From a virus, in the IMG/VR virus record IMGVR_UViG_3300042860_002606, positions 1 to 21,242 of that record: 21,242 nt of DNA; one strand, written 5' to 3'. The translations under genes and the position numbers were made by a program. Below are positions 14,344-21,242 of this stretch, piece by piece. Below the pieces are notes generated by a model that was not told the origin of the DNA, made no database searches, and was given only the letters and a program-made list of their open reading frames with translations. Each line of letters opens with the position of its first letter. Positions within the stretch are counted from its first letter, which is position 1.

Positions 14344-16020
14344 TTAGAATGAAGTGCTGTAGTCACCACCACTTGCAAATCCATCCCCATTAAAAATACG
14401 ATGAGAACTTTCTCTTCCAAGGTCAATCACATCCTGTTCATGCGAATCTATTTCCGAACTTAAAAATCCAAAAGGAAGTAAATCTTCTTCCATTTTTTTA
14501 ATTTTTTCTTCCATTAATTTCTTTCTAATGTTGACATTGACAAGATCTCGGAAATAAGATTGTGTTGTTAGCCATCCAAAAAGAACCATACACGACACCA
14601 AATCATCGTTATATCCTTCAGAAGCGGCATAAGAGGACTTATGGGATATAAATGTGGACATTTCTGATATTAAATCAAAATCATTGAGAATTACCTTATC
14701 TGCTTCAATCATTTCTTTGAGAATTAAACATCCTGTTTTTTTAACTTGATTCGACATTCTAACACCATATTGAACTCTACCCACTCCGAATCCGGTAGCC
14801 CTTTGTCCCTTTTTTCCTTTTATTGTGGTGGTTATTAGATTTTCATACTCCAATTCCTCGTGGAGGATGTCGGACACCTGTTGACCCGTATCGTTAGTTT
14901 CAATTAGAATATAAGCATTATTATATTTTTGAGCCACACTCGCTATAACATTAGGCAATAGCATTACAGGCATTGTGTTATTTCTAAATCTAGCAACAAC
15001 GGCATATGGCATTTTTGTTACATCTAAAACAACAAAAGCATGATAATCTAATCCAATTGCTCTGCAAGTATCAACAGTTATGGTATAAATTCTGCCTTTT
15101 TCAGGCTCTTTATACAAAATTAAACCATCTCTAGTAACGGCTTTTGGATCTTCATACACTAAAGCGGACAATTTGTTTGGCGAAATTAGTGTATCTTCAG
15201 AACCAAGAAATTCGCATTCATATTCTGCCAACCATAGGCGTTCTGACCCCAAAGCCTTTTTAGTCATTTCTTTCCATTTTTCATCTCTACCTGGCACTTC
15301 CCACCACTTAACTTCAATTGCTTTGTATGGATTTCTGTTTGCTAGAGCATCCTTCCAAATTTTGTAATACATGTTCATACCCTTAGGGGTAGATACAATA
15401 ACTACTTTAGAGGTTTGACCTGATGAAATGGTTGGGTATACAGATGCAAAGAATTCGTCTGCTATATTGTTGGGAACGAATGCAAACTCGTCCAACATGA
15501 TGTAGTTAAACGAGTCGCCACGAACAGCGGTAGCGGAGGTAGAAGATGCAATAATCTTGGAACCGTTTTCAAATTTTATACTTTGTTTATTCCATTCTAC
15601 CACACCCTGTTTCATCCAAACAGGCAAACGCTCGTATGCCATTTTAATTCTATCTAAGATTTCCGTGGCAGTTTTTTGTTTGTTGGCTAATACTGCTACT
15701 TTGTAGTCGGGAGTAAACTGAGTCATGTGCAGAATATCGCCAGTTACACACGATGTTTTACCTGTCTGACGAGGAAATTTGCAGATTGAGAAACGATTGT
15801 TTCTAACTTCTTTTAAAAACCTTTTTTGATAATCATAGAGGTCAAAAAGTATTGGACCTTTATCAAGCGAACGAATATAAAAATACTTTGTTAAAAAATA
15901 TTCTAAATCTTCCGAGGACTTAACATACTCTTCCATTTGCTCGGGAGAATATTCAATTTTAACACCAGGCCCTTTGAGAAGCGCATTGCCGAGATAAGCG
16001 ATTCCTTGTTTAGCGGGCAT
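14344..16020 (-). CDS. 17: gp17 large terminase (packaging ATPase-nuclease)
   Basis: The motor that pumps DNA into the prohead through the portal and cuts it at headful. ATPase motifs: Walker A PRQTGKTS (83-90, Lys88), Walker B IMLDE (174-178, Asp177 and Glu178), and the coupling motif STPKG (210-214). The RNase H-like nuclease has acidic residues at Asp317 (ITVDTCR), Glu374 (LIETNDTG) and Asp472/Asp473 (YNDDLVS), matching the T4 catalytic triad. The 558 residues compare with 610 in T4. ATG 16020 lies 11 bases inside the end of gp16 with GGAG 9 bases upstream, so translation is likely coupled to gp16. All catalytic residues are present. Confidence 0.98.
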   Translation of the reverse strand: MPAKQGIAYLGNALLKGPGVKIEYSPEQMEEYVKSSEDLEYFLTKYFYIRSLDKGPILFDLYDYQKRFLKEVRNNRFSICKFPRQTGKTSCVTGDILHMTQFTPDYKVAVLANKQKTATEILDRIKMAYERLPVWMKQGVVEWNKQSIKFENGSKIIASSTSATAVRGDSFNYIMLDEFAFVPNNIADEFFASVYPTISSGQTSKVVIVSTPKGMNMYYKIWKDALANRNPYKAIEVKWWEVPGRDEKWKEMTKKALGSERLWLAEYECEFLGSEDTLISPNKLSALVYEDPKAVTRDGLILYKEPEKGRIYTITVDTCRAIGLDYHAFVVLDVTKMPYAVVARFRNNTMPVMLLPNVIASVAQKYNNAYILIETNDTGQQVSDILHEELEYENLITTTIKGKKGQRATGFGVGRVQYGVRMSNQVKKTGCLILKEMIEADKVILNDFDLISEMSTFISHKSSYAASEGYNDDLVSCMVLFGWLTTQSYFRDLVNVNIRKKLMEEKIKKMEEDLLPFGFLSSEIDSHEQDVIDLGRESSHRIFNGDGFASGGDYSTSF

Positions 16021-16516
16021 CTATAATATCTCCATCGGGCGGAAGTTGTTTAGTCGCTGTTTCTAAATCTCTACGAGCCCGTAAAAACTTGGAAAGTTCG
16101 GCGGTGTTGCCAACAAAAATGTTGTTATTTGTAGTTGTAACATTGCCTGCCGTTTTGATTGGGTCTTCGCGCTTGATATCTTTCAACTGCTTATGCAAGT
16201 GCATCAGTTTATTATTCGCCTCTAGTGTTGCTTGTATTAGTTGTGCAGCCACTTCGTATGCTCGGGCACTTTGAGTTTCCTGAGCCACCTGAAGCACACC
16301 TTGAATTGCGTCTTCCGACTGAACAATAACTCGCTTAAGATTATCTCTTACTTCTCGGTAGTCTTTGTCGGAATCTGCTTGTCCTGTTATAGAAGACGCA
16401 GTAGATTTTACTAAAAAGTTTTGGGAAAGAGAATTTAATTCAAGCGATTCGCCAGATAAAGATTCACCAAATATAACATTATTTAAATTGTTATCGACTT
16501 TTAATTTTTCATTCAT
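16010..16516 (-). CDS. 16: gp16 small terminase subunit
   Basis: The small terminase recognises DNA and regulates gp17 packaging. The frame runs up to an ATG at 16531 that overlaps the gp15 stop, but ATG 16516 has a clear GGGAG 5 bases upstream and is preferred, giving 168 residues against 164 in T4. Visible features are a polar N-terminus, a central helical region (about 55-120, RDNLKRVIVQSEDAIQGVL then EAAQ/EANNKLMHLHKQLKDI), which fits the oligomerising coiled coil of the family, and a polar tail. Likeness is moderate by sequence; placement between gp15 and gp17 makes the call secure. Confidence 0.88.
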   Translation of the reverse strand: MNEKLKVDNNLNNVIFGESLSGESLELNSLSQNFLVKSTASSITGQADSDKDYREVRDNLKRVIVQSEDAIQGVLQVAQETQSARAYEVAAQLIQATLEANNKLMHLHKQLKDIKREDPIKTAGNVTTTNNNIFVGNTAELSKFLRARRDLETATKQLPPDGDIIDAR

Positions 16517-16527
16517 TTCAACTCCCA

Positions 16528-17379
16528 TCATGTATTAGGTATAAATTCTATAATACTTTCTTGTGCTGTAGGGCCAAGAGGAACATAACTTCCTGCTGTT
16601 ACTCCTTCATTAGCATAAACTCTAATATTTGCTGCGGTAATTCCATTTGTTTCATCGCCTATTATAAGATTTATTCCTCCAGCACCATCAATTGAGGTTG
16701 GGCCAGAAGGACCTCCAGGAATTATAGTAACTCCACCAGTATCGGTAATAACTCCCAATTCTTTGATTGGGCCGTACATATAAAACTTTGAAGTAAATGA
16801 AAGATTGGCGTAAGTCAATTTTCTAAGATCATATCCACCATAAGAACCATCATCACCCTCACCCAAAACACAGTTTTTAAATACTATTGGTACATTTACA
16901 TTTGTGTCCAATTCATTCATTCTCAAAGAAACTGTATATTCTGGCTGAAAATACGGTAAAATTTGTTCTATTATTTGTAAAGCATCTTCGGTATTTTTAG
17001 TCATAATACCAAGATTCATATCCATGTTATAAGGAACTCTTTCATACCTTGTCTTTAGTGTAGAAGTGTTTGCAGCATTAAAAAACACAGTCCTATTCAT
17101 TGTGTTTAATTTACGACTTGAATCGTAATTTAAATTTGATATTTCAAAAGATAATCTTGGAAGATAATTTTCTATTCTCACCTTCGTAGCATCAAAATCT
17201 GTTCCTATTCTTGATAATCTACGAATAAATTTTTGCTGTGGCCCATAAGAAATAGGAACTTTGATTCGTTCTATTTCTAAACCATTATCATCATAACGGC
17301 TTATGTAAATGTTGTTAAACATTGCTCCAAAAGCAACAACAATTTTTCTTATCGTTTGGTGATAAAAATGATCAAACAT
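16528..17379 (-). CDS. 15: gp15 proximal tail sheath stabiliser / tail terminator
   Basis: In T4, gp15 caps the head-proximal end of the sheath and tube and docks the tail to the neck. The 283 residues start MFDHFYHQTIRKIVVAFGAMFNNIYISR, with KVPISYGPQQKFIRRL (41-56) and RNxx/LPRLSFEISNL, the typical gp15 core, and later SLRMNELDTNVNVPIVFKN. The core ends near residue 205 (KFYMYGPIKELGVITDT). A Gly/Pro/Ser-rich tail follows to residue 283. The total is close to T4 gp15 (272). ATG 17379 is 3 bases after the gp14 stop, with GGAG inside the end of gp14. Its own stop overlaps ATG 16531 by four bases. Confidence 0.94.
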   Translation of the reverse strand: MFDHFYHQTIRKIVVAFGAMFNNIYISRYDDNGLEIERIKVPISYGPQQKFIRRLSRIGTDFDATKVRIENYLPRLSFEISNLNYDSSRKLNTMNRTVFFNAANTSTLKTRYERVPYNMDMNLGIMTKNTEDALQIIEQILPYFQPEYTVSLRMNELDTNVNVPIVFKNCVLGEGDDGSYGGYDLRKLTYANLSFTSKFYMYGPIKELGVITDTGGVTIIPGGPSGPTSIDGAGGINLIIGDETNGITAANIRVYANEGVTAGSYVPLGPTAQESIIEFIPNT

Positions 17380-17382
17380 TTA

Positions 17383-18258
17383 TTATGGTTCTCCAAACGG
17401 ATGTTTTTCGCTAAAGTTAAAATATTGTTCTGCCTCTTGTTGTATTTCTTTGTTGCTTTCGTCAACAAAAACCCCAAATTTATCCTCAACACCAATTACA
17501 ATTCTATAGTAACTATTATTAGTGATGTAATAGGGGTTGCCTACTGTCGTTTCCGACCATTTACCAACGATATTAGAAAGTGTAATATTGTTTGGGATGT
17601 TCGGGTTATAGGATACAACATTCGCTCTCGCAATTGCATTTTCCACAGTTCCCGTAGTTGTTCCACTTGCGTATTGATATACTGTGTCGCCTTTTGTAAA
17701 AGTTCCTGTTCCACCTGTTACTCCTAAAGAAAGGTTAATGTTGTAACTAGAATCATTTTCTACAACATCAATTTCTGGTATTCCAGTATTCATTTTCTCT
17801 TCGCTGTATTGGAATAGTTCACAGGTCAATTGAAACGATAAAAGTTTTCCTAATTGATAGAATGGATTTTCATGTTCTACAAATTTTATTTCAAATAATC
17901 CTCTATTTAAAGGCAAATAAAGCAAATCTCCTTCTATCGGTCTTTCCATACCAGTTTCTCGTTTAAATCTTTTTCGAGAAACGGTAAACTTTACACTATC
18001 TCTAATTTCAAATCCAAATTTTGTAAATGCATCACCACCTTCAAATGCTGTGGTTGTGTCCATATACATTTCAATCATTTTGAAAGAAGAAAACCTAGAA
18101 TATGGTGCTTCTCCAAAAAAATCATCTTTATGAATCATGCTTCTAGGAAGGTAATAAATTTCCATTCCATGAATCTTGATTGCTTCAATAGTCAAATCTT
18201 CAACAAGATTTTGTTCAGGTAAGTTTTTAAATTTGTTAAAATACGGATTAAGTGCCAC
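17383..18258 (-). CDS. 14: gp14 neck protein
   Basis: Together with gp13 this closes the filled head and forms the tail-binding neck. The protein starts ALNPYFNKFKNLPEQNLVEDLTIE, then IKIHGMEIYYLPR, a strong gp14 signature, and continues with SRFSSFKMIEMYM and FEIRDSVKFTVSRKRF. From about residue 170 it contains a beta-rich segment with GTFTKGDTVYQY...TGTVENAIA and LSNIVGKW, a small inserted domain found in gp14 of some T4-like phages, before the C-terminal Glu/Gln-rich end. It has 291 residues against 256 in T4. The start codon is GTG at 18258 (no ATG is available that keeps the conserved N-terminus), with GGGG 6 bases upstream at the end of gp13. A double stop, TAATAA, ends it. Confidence 0.93.
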   Translation of the reverse strand: MALNPYFNKFKNLPEQNLVEDLTIEAIKIHGMEIYYLPRSMIHKDDFFGEAPYSRFSSFKMIEMYMDTTTAFEGGDAFTKFGFEIRDSVKFTVSRKRFKRETGMERPIEGDLLYLPLNRGLFEIKFVEHENPFYQLGKLLSFQLTCELFQYSEEKMNTGIPEIDVVENDSSYNINLSLGVTGGTGTFTKGDTVYQYASGTTTGTVENAIARANVVSYNPNIPNNITLSNIVGKWSETTVGNPYYITNNSYYRIVIGVEDKFGVFVDESNKEIQQEAEQYFNFSEKHPFGEP

Positions 18259-18261
18259 AAA

Positions 18262-19077
18262 TTACCCCATCATAAAATCTGTTGGTAATTGATACATATC
18301 CATTATTTGTTTTTCTATATTTTCTATTTCCGTAGACGCTTCGGAAACAAGTTTATCTCCGTTAAAGGTTATGTCTCCGGGTAATTTTATTCCGCTATAT
18401 TTACTTAAATTTATACCCCATTGCTTTTTCAGTAAAGCAGTTAAGTATCTTTTAAGCATTCTATCTTCATATATCTCTGTATAAATTCTAGGATCTAAAA
18501 CTCTATACGCTTCAATAATAAAATATTGACCAGGTTCAACAAATTTCCAATCCATGTTTACCTGCAATTTATTGGTGACTCTACTAAAATTGACCATTTT
18601 TTCTGGCGACAAATATTGTCTAAGTAAAGACAGATATTGTTGAGTTAAATCATATTGAACTAAATCAATTGTGCCGAATGTGTATAAATCATTCAAAGCG
18701 TACTGATAACGAACATCAAACATACCCACAGACTGTGCGGTTATGTGAAATATTCTAGTTACGCTGGTGATTAAATCTTGTAATAAAATATCACCAGGCT
18801 GGTCTTGTTCTTCAGAGACTATAGTTTTATCTGCCAATTGAAAGCCAGGATTGTCGGCTTTAATCGAGATGTAGCGATTGGCTATATCTTCAGGTTGAAT
18901 TTGATACTTCAAATATACCTGTTCCACACCGTCAAAATGATATTCAGAAAAAAAACGAATAGCGTCATCAACGCGATCCTGAATTTGTTCGTCGTCTACA
19001 TTCACTTCAATTACAGGCGAGCCTAAAGCCCGCAAACAGTAATCAACTAATTTCCGTCTCGTCCTGACTGAGGGCAT
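18262..19077 (-). CDS. 13: gp13 neck protein (head completion)
   Basis: gp13 is one of the two neck proteins that seal the packaged head and allow the tail to bind. The 271 residues start with a basic segment and then LVDYCLRALGSPVIEVNVDDEQIQDRVDDAIRFFSEYHFDGVEQVYLKYQI, a strong gp13 signature; the segment around VGMFDVRYQYALNDLY and LDPRIYTEIYEDRMLKRYLTALLKKQWG is also typical. It is slightly shorter than T4 gp13 (309). ATG 19077 overlaps the end of the upstream gene by 35 bases. GGAGA lies 6 bases before it and a late-type promoter just upstream, so it can be expressed separately from that gene. Confidence 0.94.
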   Translation of the reverse strand: MPSVRTRRKLVDYCLRALGSPVIEVNVDDEQIQDRVDDAIRFFSEYHFDGVEQVYLKYQIQPEDIANRYISIKADNPGFQLADKTIVSEEQDQPGDILLQDLITSVTRIFHITAQSVGMFDVRYQYALNDLYTFGTIDLVQYDLTQQYLSLLRQYLSPEKMVNFSRVTNKLQVNMDWKFVEPGQYFIIEAYRVLDPRIYTEIYEDRMLKRYLTALLKKQWGINLSKYSGIKLPGDITFNGDKLVSEASTEIENIEKQIMDMYQLPTDFMMG

Positions 19078-19567
19078 TTATGTTCTCCGAAGGATATTTA
19101 GCCTTTATTTCTTTTCTTAATTTTTGAATAGAACTAATGCTAGATTCTGTTTTTGGTTTCTTTTCTATAAGATTTTCCCACATTGCTACAACTAGTTCTT
19201 CAATACTCGGATATTCTAATTTTCTTTTATCAAGTCGATTAAATGTTTTCTTTTGATTTATTGCCGCTCTAACATCCTCTAAAACTTCCAATTCTTCTGA
19301 ATTAACTTCGGTTTCTAAAGTTGTTGAAACTTTAACAAATTCATTAATTCTTTTGAAATATCTTTCTCCATCATCCCAAACACCAAATATTTTATATTGT
19401 TTTTCTTTAGTTTTAATCAATCTGTAAGGCGAATGTTCATTATCGTATTTCAAATATACAGTGCTTGTTGGTTCTGTGTAATTTGGCTCCAATAACATAA
19501 ATGCAGCAGATTTTACTAGTTTGCCATTAATTAAAAAATCACCAGATTGTAGTCTTTCAAATTTCAT
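19043..19567 (-). CDS. Conserved T4-like phage protein of unknown function
   Basis: A 174-residue protein. The frame extends to a GTG at 19579, but ATG 19567 has GAGG 6 bases upstream and is preferred. The N-terminal half (FERLQSGDFLINGKLVK, FMLLEPNYTEPTSTVYLKYDNEH) looks beta-structured. The C-terminal half is helical and charged: EYPSIEELVVAMWENLIEKK and IQKLRKEIKAKYPSEN. Helical YPSIEEL...IKAKYP endings of this type occur in small proteins of many aquatic T4-like phages near fibre genes, but their role is not known to me. It follows the large fibre-like gene by 8 bases and overlaps gp13 by 35 bases. Codons for AKYPS also contain the gp13 late box. Possibly a fibre-assembly or virion protein. 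Confidence 0.75.
   Translation of the reverse strand: MKFERLQSGDFLINGKLVKSAAFMLLEPNYTEPTSTVYLKYDNEHSPYRLIKTKEKQYKIFGVWDDGERYFKRINEFVKVSTTLETEVNSEELEVLEDVRAAINQKKTFNRLDKRKLEYPSIEELVVAMWENLIEKKPKTESSISSIQKLRKEIKAKYPSENINALSQDETEIS
19095..19101 (-). promoter_or_regulatory. Late-type promoter for gp13 inside the upstream gene
   Basis: CTAAATA on the coding strand, inside the last codons of the 174-residue gene. With T4 spacing, transcription would begin at about 19089, leaving a 12-base leader with the GGAGA site almost at its 5' end before ATG 19077. Confidence 0.62.
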
Positions 19568-19575
19568 GTTTGTCC

Positions 19576-21242
19576 TCACAGCGGTATTGGTGGTATGTAA
19601 ACATCGGAAATATCTGTTTCCGACGATCCCTTTTTGTTTGTTGTTGCAAAATATGAAACTTTTCCTCTACCCATATTCCAAATATATCCTGAAAGATTAA
19701 CTGAAGATGGAACATTTAATCCTACCAGTCCATTTCCGTTCTTAAAATATAAATCTCCAGAACTTTGTGTACTAACATTCAAAAATGCCTGAACACTATT
19801 ATTTCCCGAAACTCCTCCAGAACCTCCTACAGCAAATGATGTATGTCCCGTTCCTCCCGTTAACCCTATAGCGCGAGAATCTCCTTCAACAAGCAATTTA
19901 GAAGAGCCGGAGAAAAAGAATCCGCCTTGATATCCGGTAGATAATAAATTAGAAAAACTATCTTTAATAGTTATTTCTGCGTTATTAATTATTCCTATAA
20001 CTCCGTTATTTGCTATGTTTGTAAACTTTACACTATTTGAATTTGCTTCAATATCAATTATTCCATAATTTTTTGCAGATAATCCGTAAAGATTTCCAGT
20101 AATGATCGGATTATTCATAAGGATTATTCCATTTCTATTAGATTCAACAGCGGTTCCGCAGTCTGAAAATATATTGTTTACAGATTCAATTCGACCGTTT
20201 CTAGTTGCGTATAAAGCACTACCGTAATCGGGCCATCCATAGAATGCCATATTTTCGCCAATTCTTACCAAACCAGAACCAGAACTAATAATTGCTTTTG
20301 CGGTTTCTGAAGAAAAGGTTGTTCCCTCAAATGATATTACAAACGGATCGCCTTGTGTTGAAAGACCTAAAGTTAGTTCTCCAGAATTAACCAAGTAACC
20401 GCTGCAATCTGCAAAATTCATTGATACGGTATAAATGTCTACTCGTTGTAAGTTATCTGTAGAAACTCCACCAGTAATATAACCTGAAAATACACTTGAA
20501 CCGCTGATTCCAAACGGAACAGAAGAATTAACAGTAACCTTTCCTGTTTCTACAGAGTTTATTTTATAAATGCCTGCAAGCGATTGTGGTCCTGTTGCGG
20601 ATGCCGTTAGTGTGTGAGAAAAATATTCCGGTCTAATACCAACATAATTTCCTACAGCAACATTAGATGTGTCCATGAATATATCAAGAACCATCGTGTT
20701 TCTTCCTGTACTGCCGTATGCAGTAGAAAGAAGACCCGCAGACAAACCTATGGGTATTTTGTTGAAGAAAGAATCCGAAGAAGCATACATGTTTATTTTA
20801 CAACCATCAACAATATTTGTTTTAGTGTTTGAAAAAACAGTGTTTGGCGTATCTTTAACCAAAACAATATTTGTTTCTTTTGGTGAAGTAAAATAATTTA
20901 AAGTGTCTGTATCTCTAGCAGCATCACATAAGGATATGTAACCACTAGAACCTTTACAATTTCCTGCACAAGGTTCAGATGTTATTCCGATTGCAGAATT
21001 GAAATATCTCTTTAATATCGGAGATTGCCACACAGATTCCAATTCTTCAGTATACCTTACAACACCCCAATCGCTTAAAGAATTTAAAAACACTGAATAT
21101 TGTGTTGGTGAAGTGGAAAGTGTCGAGAAATTGTGTGGGCCAATTGAATCCACATCCGAAACGGGATCTCCTACCGGCGAAACATAAACGGTGGGGAAAA
21201 TATTTCTATAGTCTGCGGCGGTACATCCACAAGAACCAGTTT
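19576..21242 (-). CDS. Large beta-helix-like virion/fibre protein (5' end outside window)
   Basis: The frame is open from the stop at 19576 to the right edge of the window with no ATG at the upstream end, so the N-terminus is missing. A GTG at 21153 is internal, because 29 codons with coding-like composition continue above it. The visible part (about 555 residues) is rich in Gly, Ser, Asn and Thr. Counted from that GTG, residues around 300-400 show short repeating strand-turn units with Asn/Gly turns (NGRIESVNN, NGIILMNNP, YGIIDIEAN, GVIGIINNAEITIKD), the look of a right-handed beta-helix of tail fibres and polysaccharide-binding proteins. Cys are clustered near the N-terminus (SCGC just above the GTG; Cys62, Cys66, Cys76). 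It ends just before the gp13 region, where T4 has gp12 and fibritin, so a fibre, spike or whisker role is likely but not proved. Confidence 0.85.
   Translation of the reverse strand, partial: TGSCGCTAADYRNIFPTVYVSPVGDPVSDVDSIGPHNFSTLSTSPTQYSVFLNSLSDWGVVRYTEELESVWQSPILKRYFNSAIGITSEPCAGNCKGSSGYISLCDAARDTDTLNYFTSPKETNIVLVKDTPNTVFSNTKTNIVDGCKINMYASSDSFFNKIPIGLSAGLLSTAYGSTGRNTMVLDIFMDTSNVAVGNYVGIRPEYFSHTLTASATGPQSLAGIYKINSVETGKVTVNSSVPFGISGSSVFSGYITGGVSTDNLQRVDIYTVSMNFADCSGYLVNSGELTLGLSTQGDPFVISFEGTTFSSETAKAIISSGSGLVRIGENMAFYGWPDYGSALYATRNGRIESVNNIFSDCGTAVESNRNGIILMNNPIITGNLYGLSAKNYGIIDIEANSNSVKFTNIANNGVIGIINNAEITIKDSFSNLLSTGYQGGFFFSGSSKLLVEGDSRAIGLTGGTGHTSFAVGGSGGVSGNNSVQAFLNVSTQSSGDLYFKNGNGLVGLNVPSSVNLSGYIWNMGRGKVSYFATTNKKGSSETDISDVYIPPIPL

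Noticed and set aside
16516-16531. ATG 16531 as the gp16 start (overlapping the gp15 stop)
   Set aside because: Possible by coupling, but the GGGAG motif is placed correctly only for ATG 16516.
19576-21153. GTG at 21153 as the start of the fibre-like gene
   Set aside because: The frame continues open to the window edge with coding-like sequence and no ribosome-binding site precedes the GTG, so the gene is treated as partial.
1-21242. tRNA genes, CRISPR arrays, insertion sequences, integrase or attachment sites
   Set aside because: None seen; coding density is near complete and all gaps are under 130 bases.

Overview
This window is the head-and-tail morphogenesis block of a T4-like contractile-tailed phage (Caudoviricetes, myovirus morphology), followed by its uvsY-uvsW recombination genes. 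Every gene supported here lies on the minus strand, so transcription runs from high to low coordinates. The order is the T4 late-gene order: a fibre-like protein, a small conserved protein, gp13, gp14, gp15, gp16, gp17, gp18, gp19, gp20, core proteins, gp21, gp22, gp23, then uvsY and uvsW. The absence of a separate gp24, the uvsY-before-uvsW order and the sequence style of the terminase, neck and portal proteins resemble the T4-like phages of aquatic bacteria (cyanophage or pelagiphage type) more than the enteric T4 phages. The host cannot be told from this window. The DNA is AT-rich overall, and the major capsid gene is visibly richer in G+C.

Layout in transcription order. 21242-19043: the 3' part of a large Gly/Ser-rich, beta-helix-like virion protein whose start lies outside the window, and a 174-residue conserved phage protein of unknown role. 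19077-16010: neck proteins gp13 and gp14, tail terminator gp15 and small terminase gp16, tightly packed. 16020-11880: large terminase gp17, sheath gp18 and tube gp19. 11856-8003: portal gp20, a gp67-like multidomain core protein, two small unassigned proteins and the prohead protease gp21. 7953-5396: scaffold gp22 and major capsid protein gp23, ended by a strong terminator. 5320-3506: a self-contained cassette (late promoter, 570-residue adhesin-like gene, terminator). 3500-2411: two tandem tail-tube-like paralogues. 2409-436: uvsY behind a sigma70-type promoter, then uvsW. 426-1: the 5' part of a small Sm-like, acidic-tailed protein running off the left edge.

How it works together: gp20 nucleates the prohead. 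gp22 and the gp67-like protein form the core, gp23 the shell, and gp21 degrades the core and trims gp23. gp16 and gp17 package DNA through gp20, gp13 and gp14 close the neck, and gp15 joins it to the gp18/gp19 tail. UvsY and UvsW serve recombination-dependent replication.

The most informative non-coding signal is a set of late-promoter-like elements. The 7-mer CTAAATA occurs six times on the coding strand by eye, each time at the 5' end of a gene, and the canonical T4 late box TATAAATA occurs twice, before gp22 and gp23. At the left end, promoters abut start codons that lack a ribosome-binding site. This suggests leaderless mRNAs for uvsY and the first tail-tube-like gene, and a possible nested second start for uvsW.
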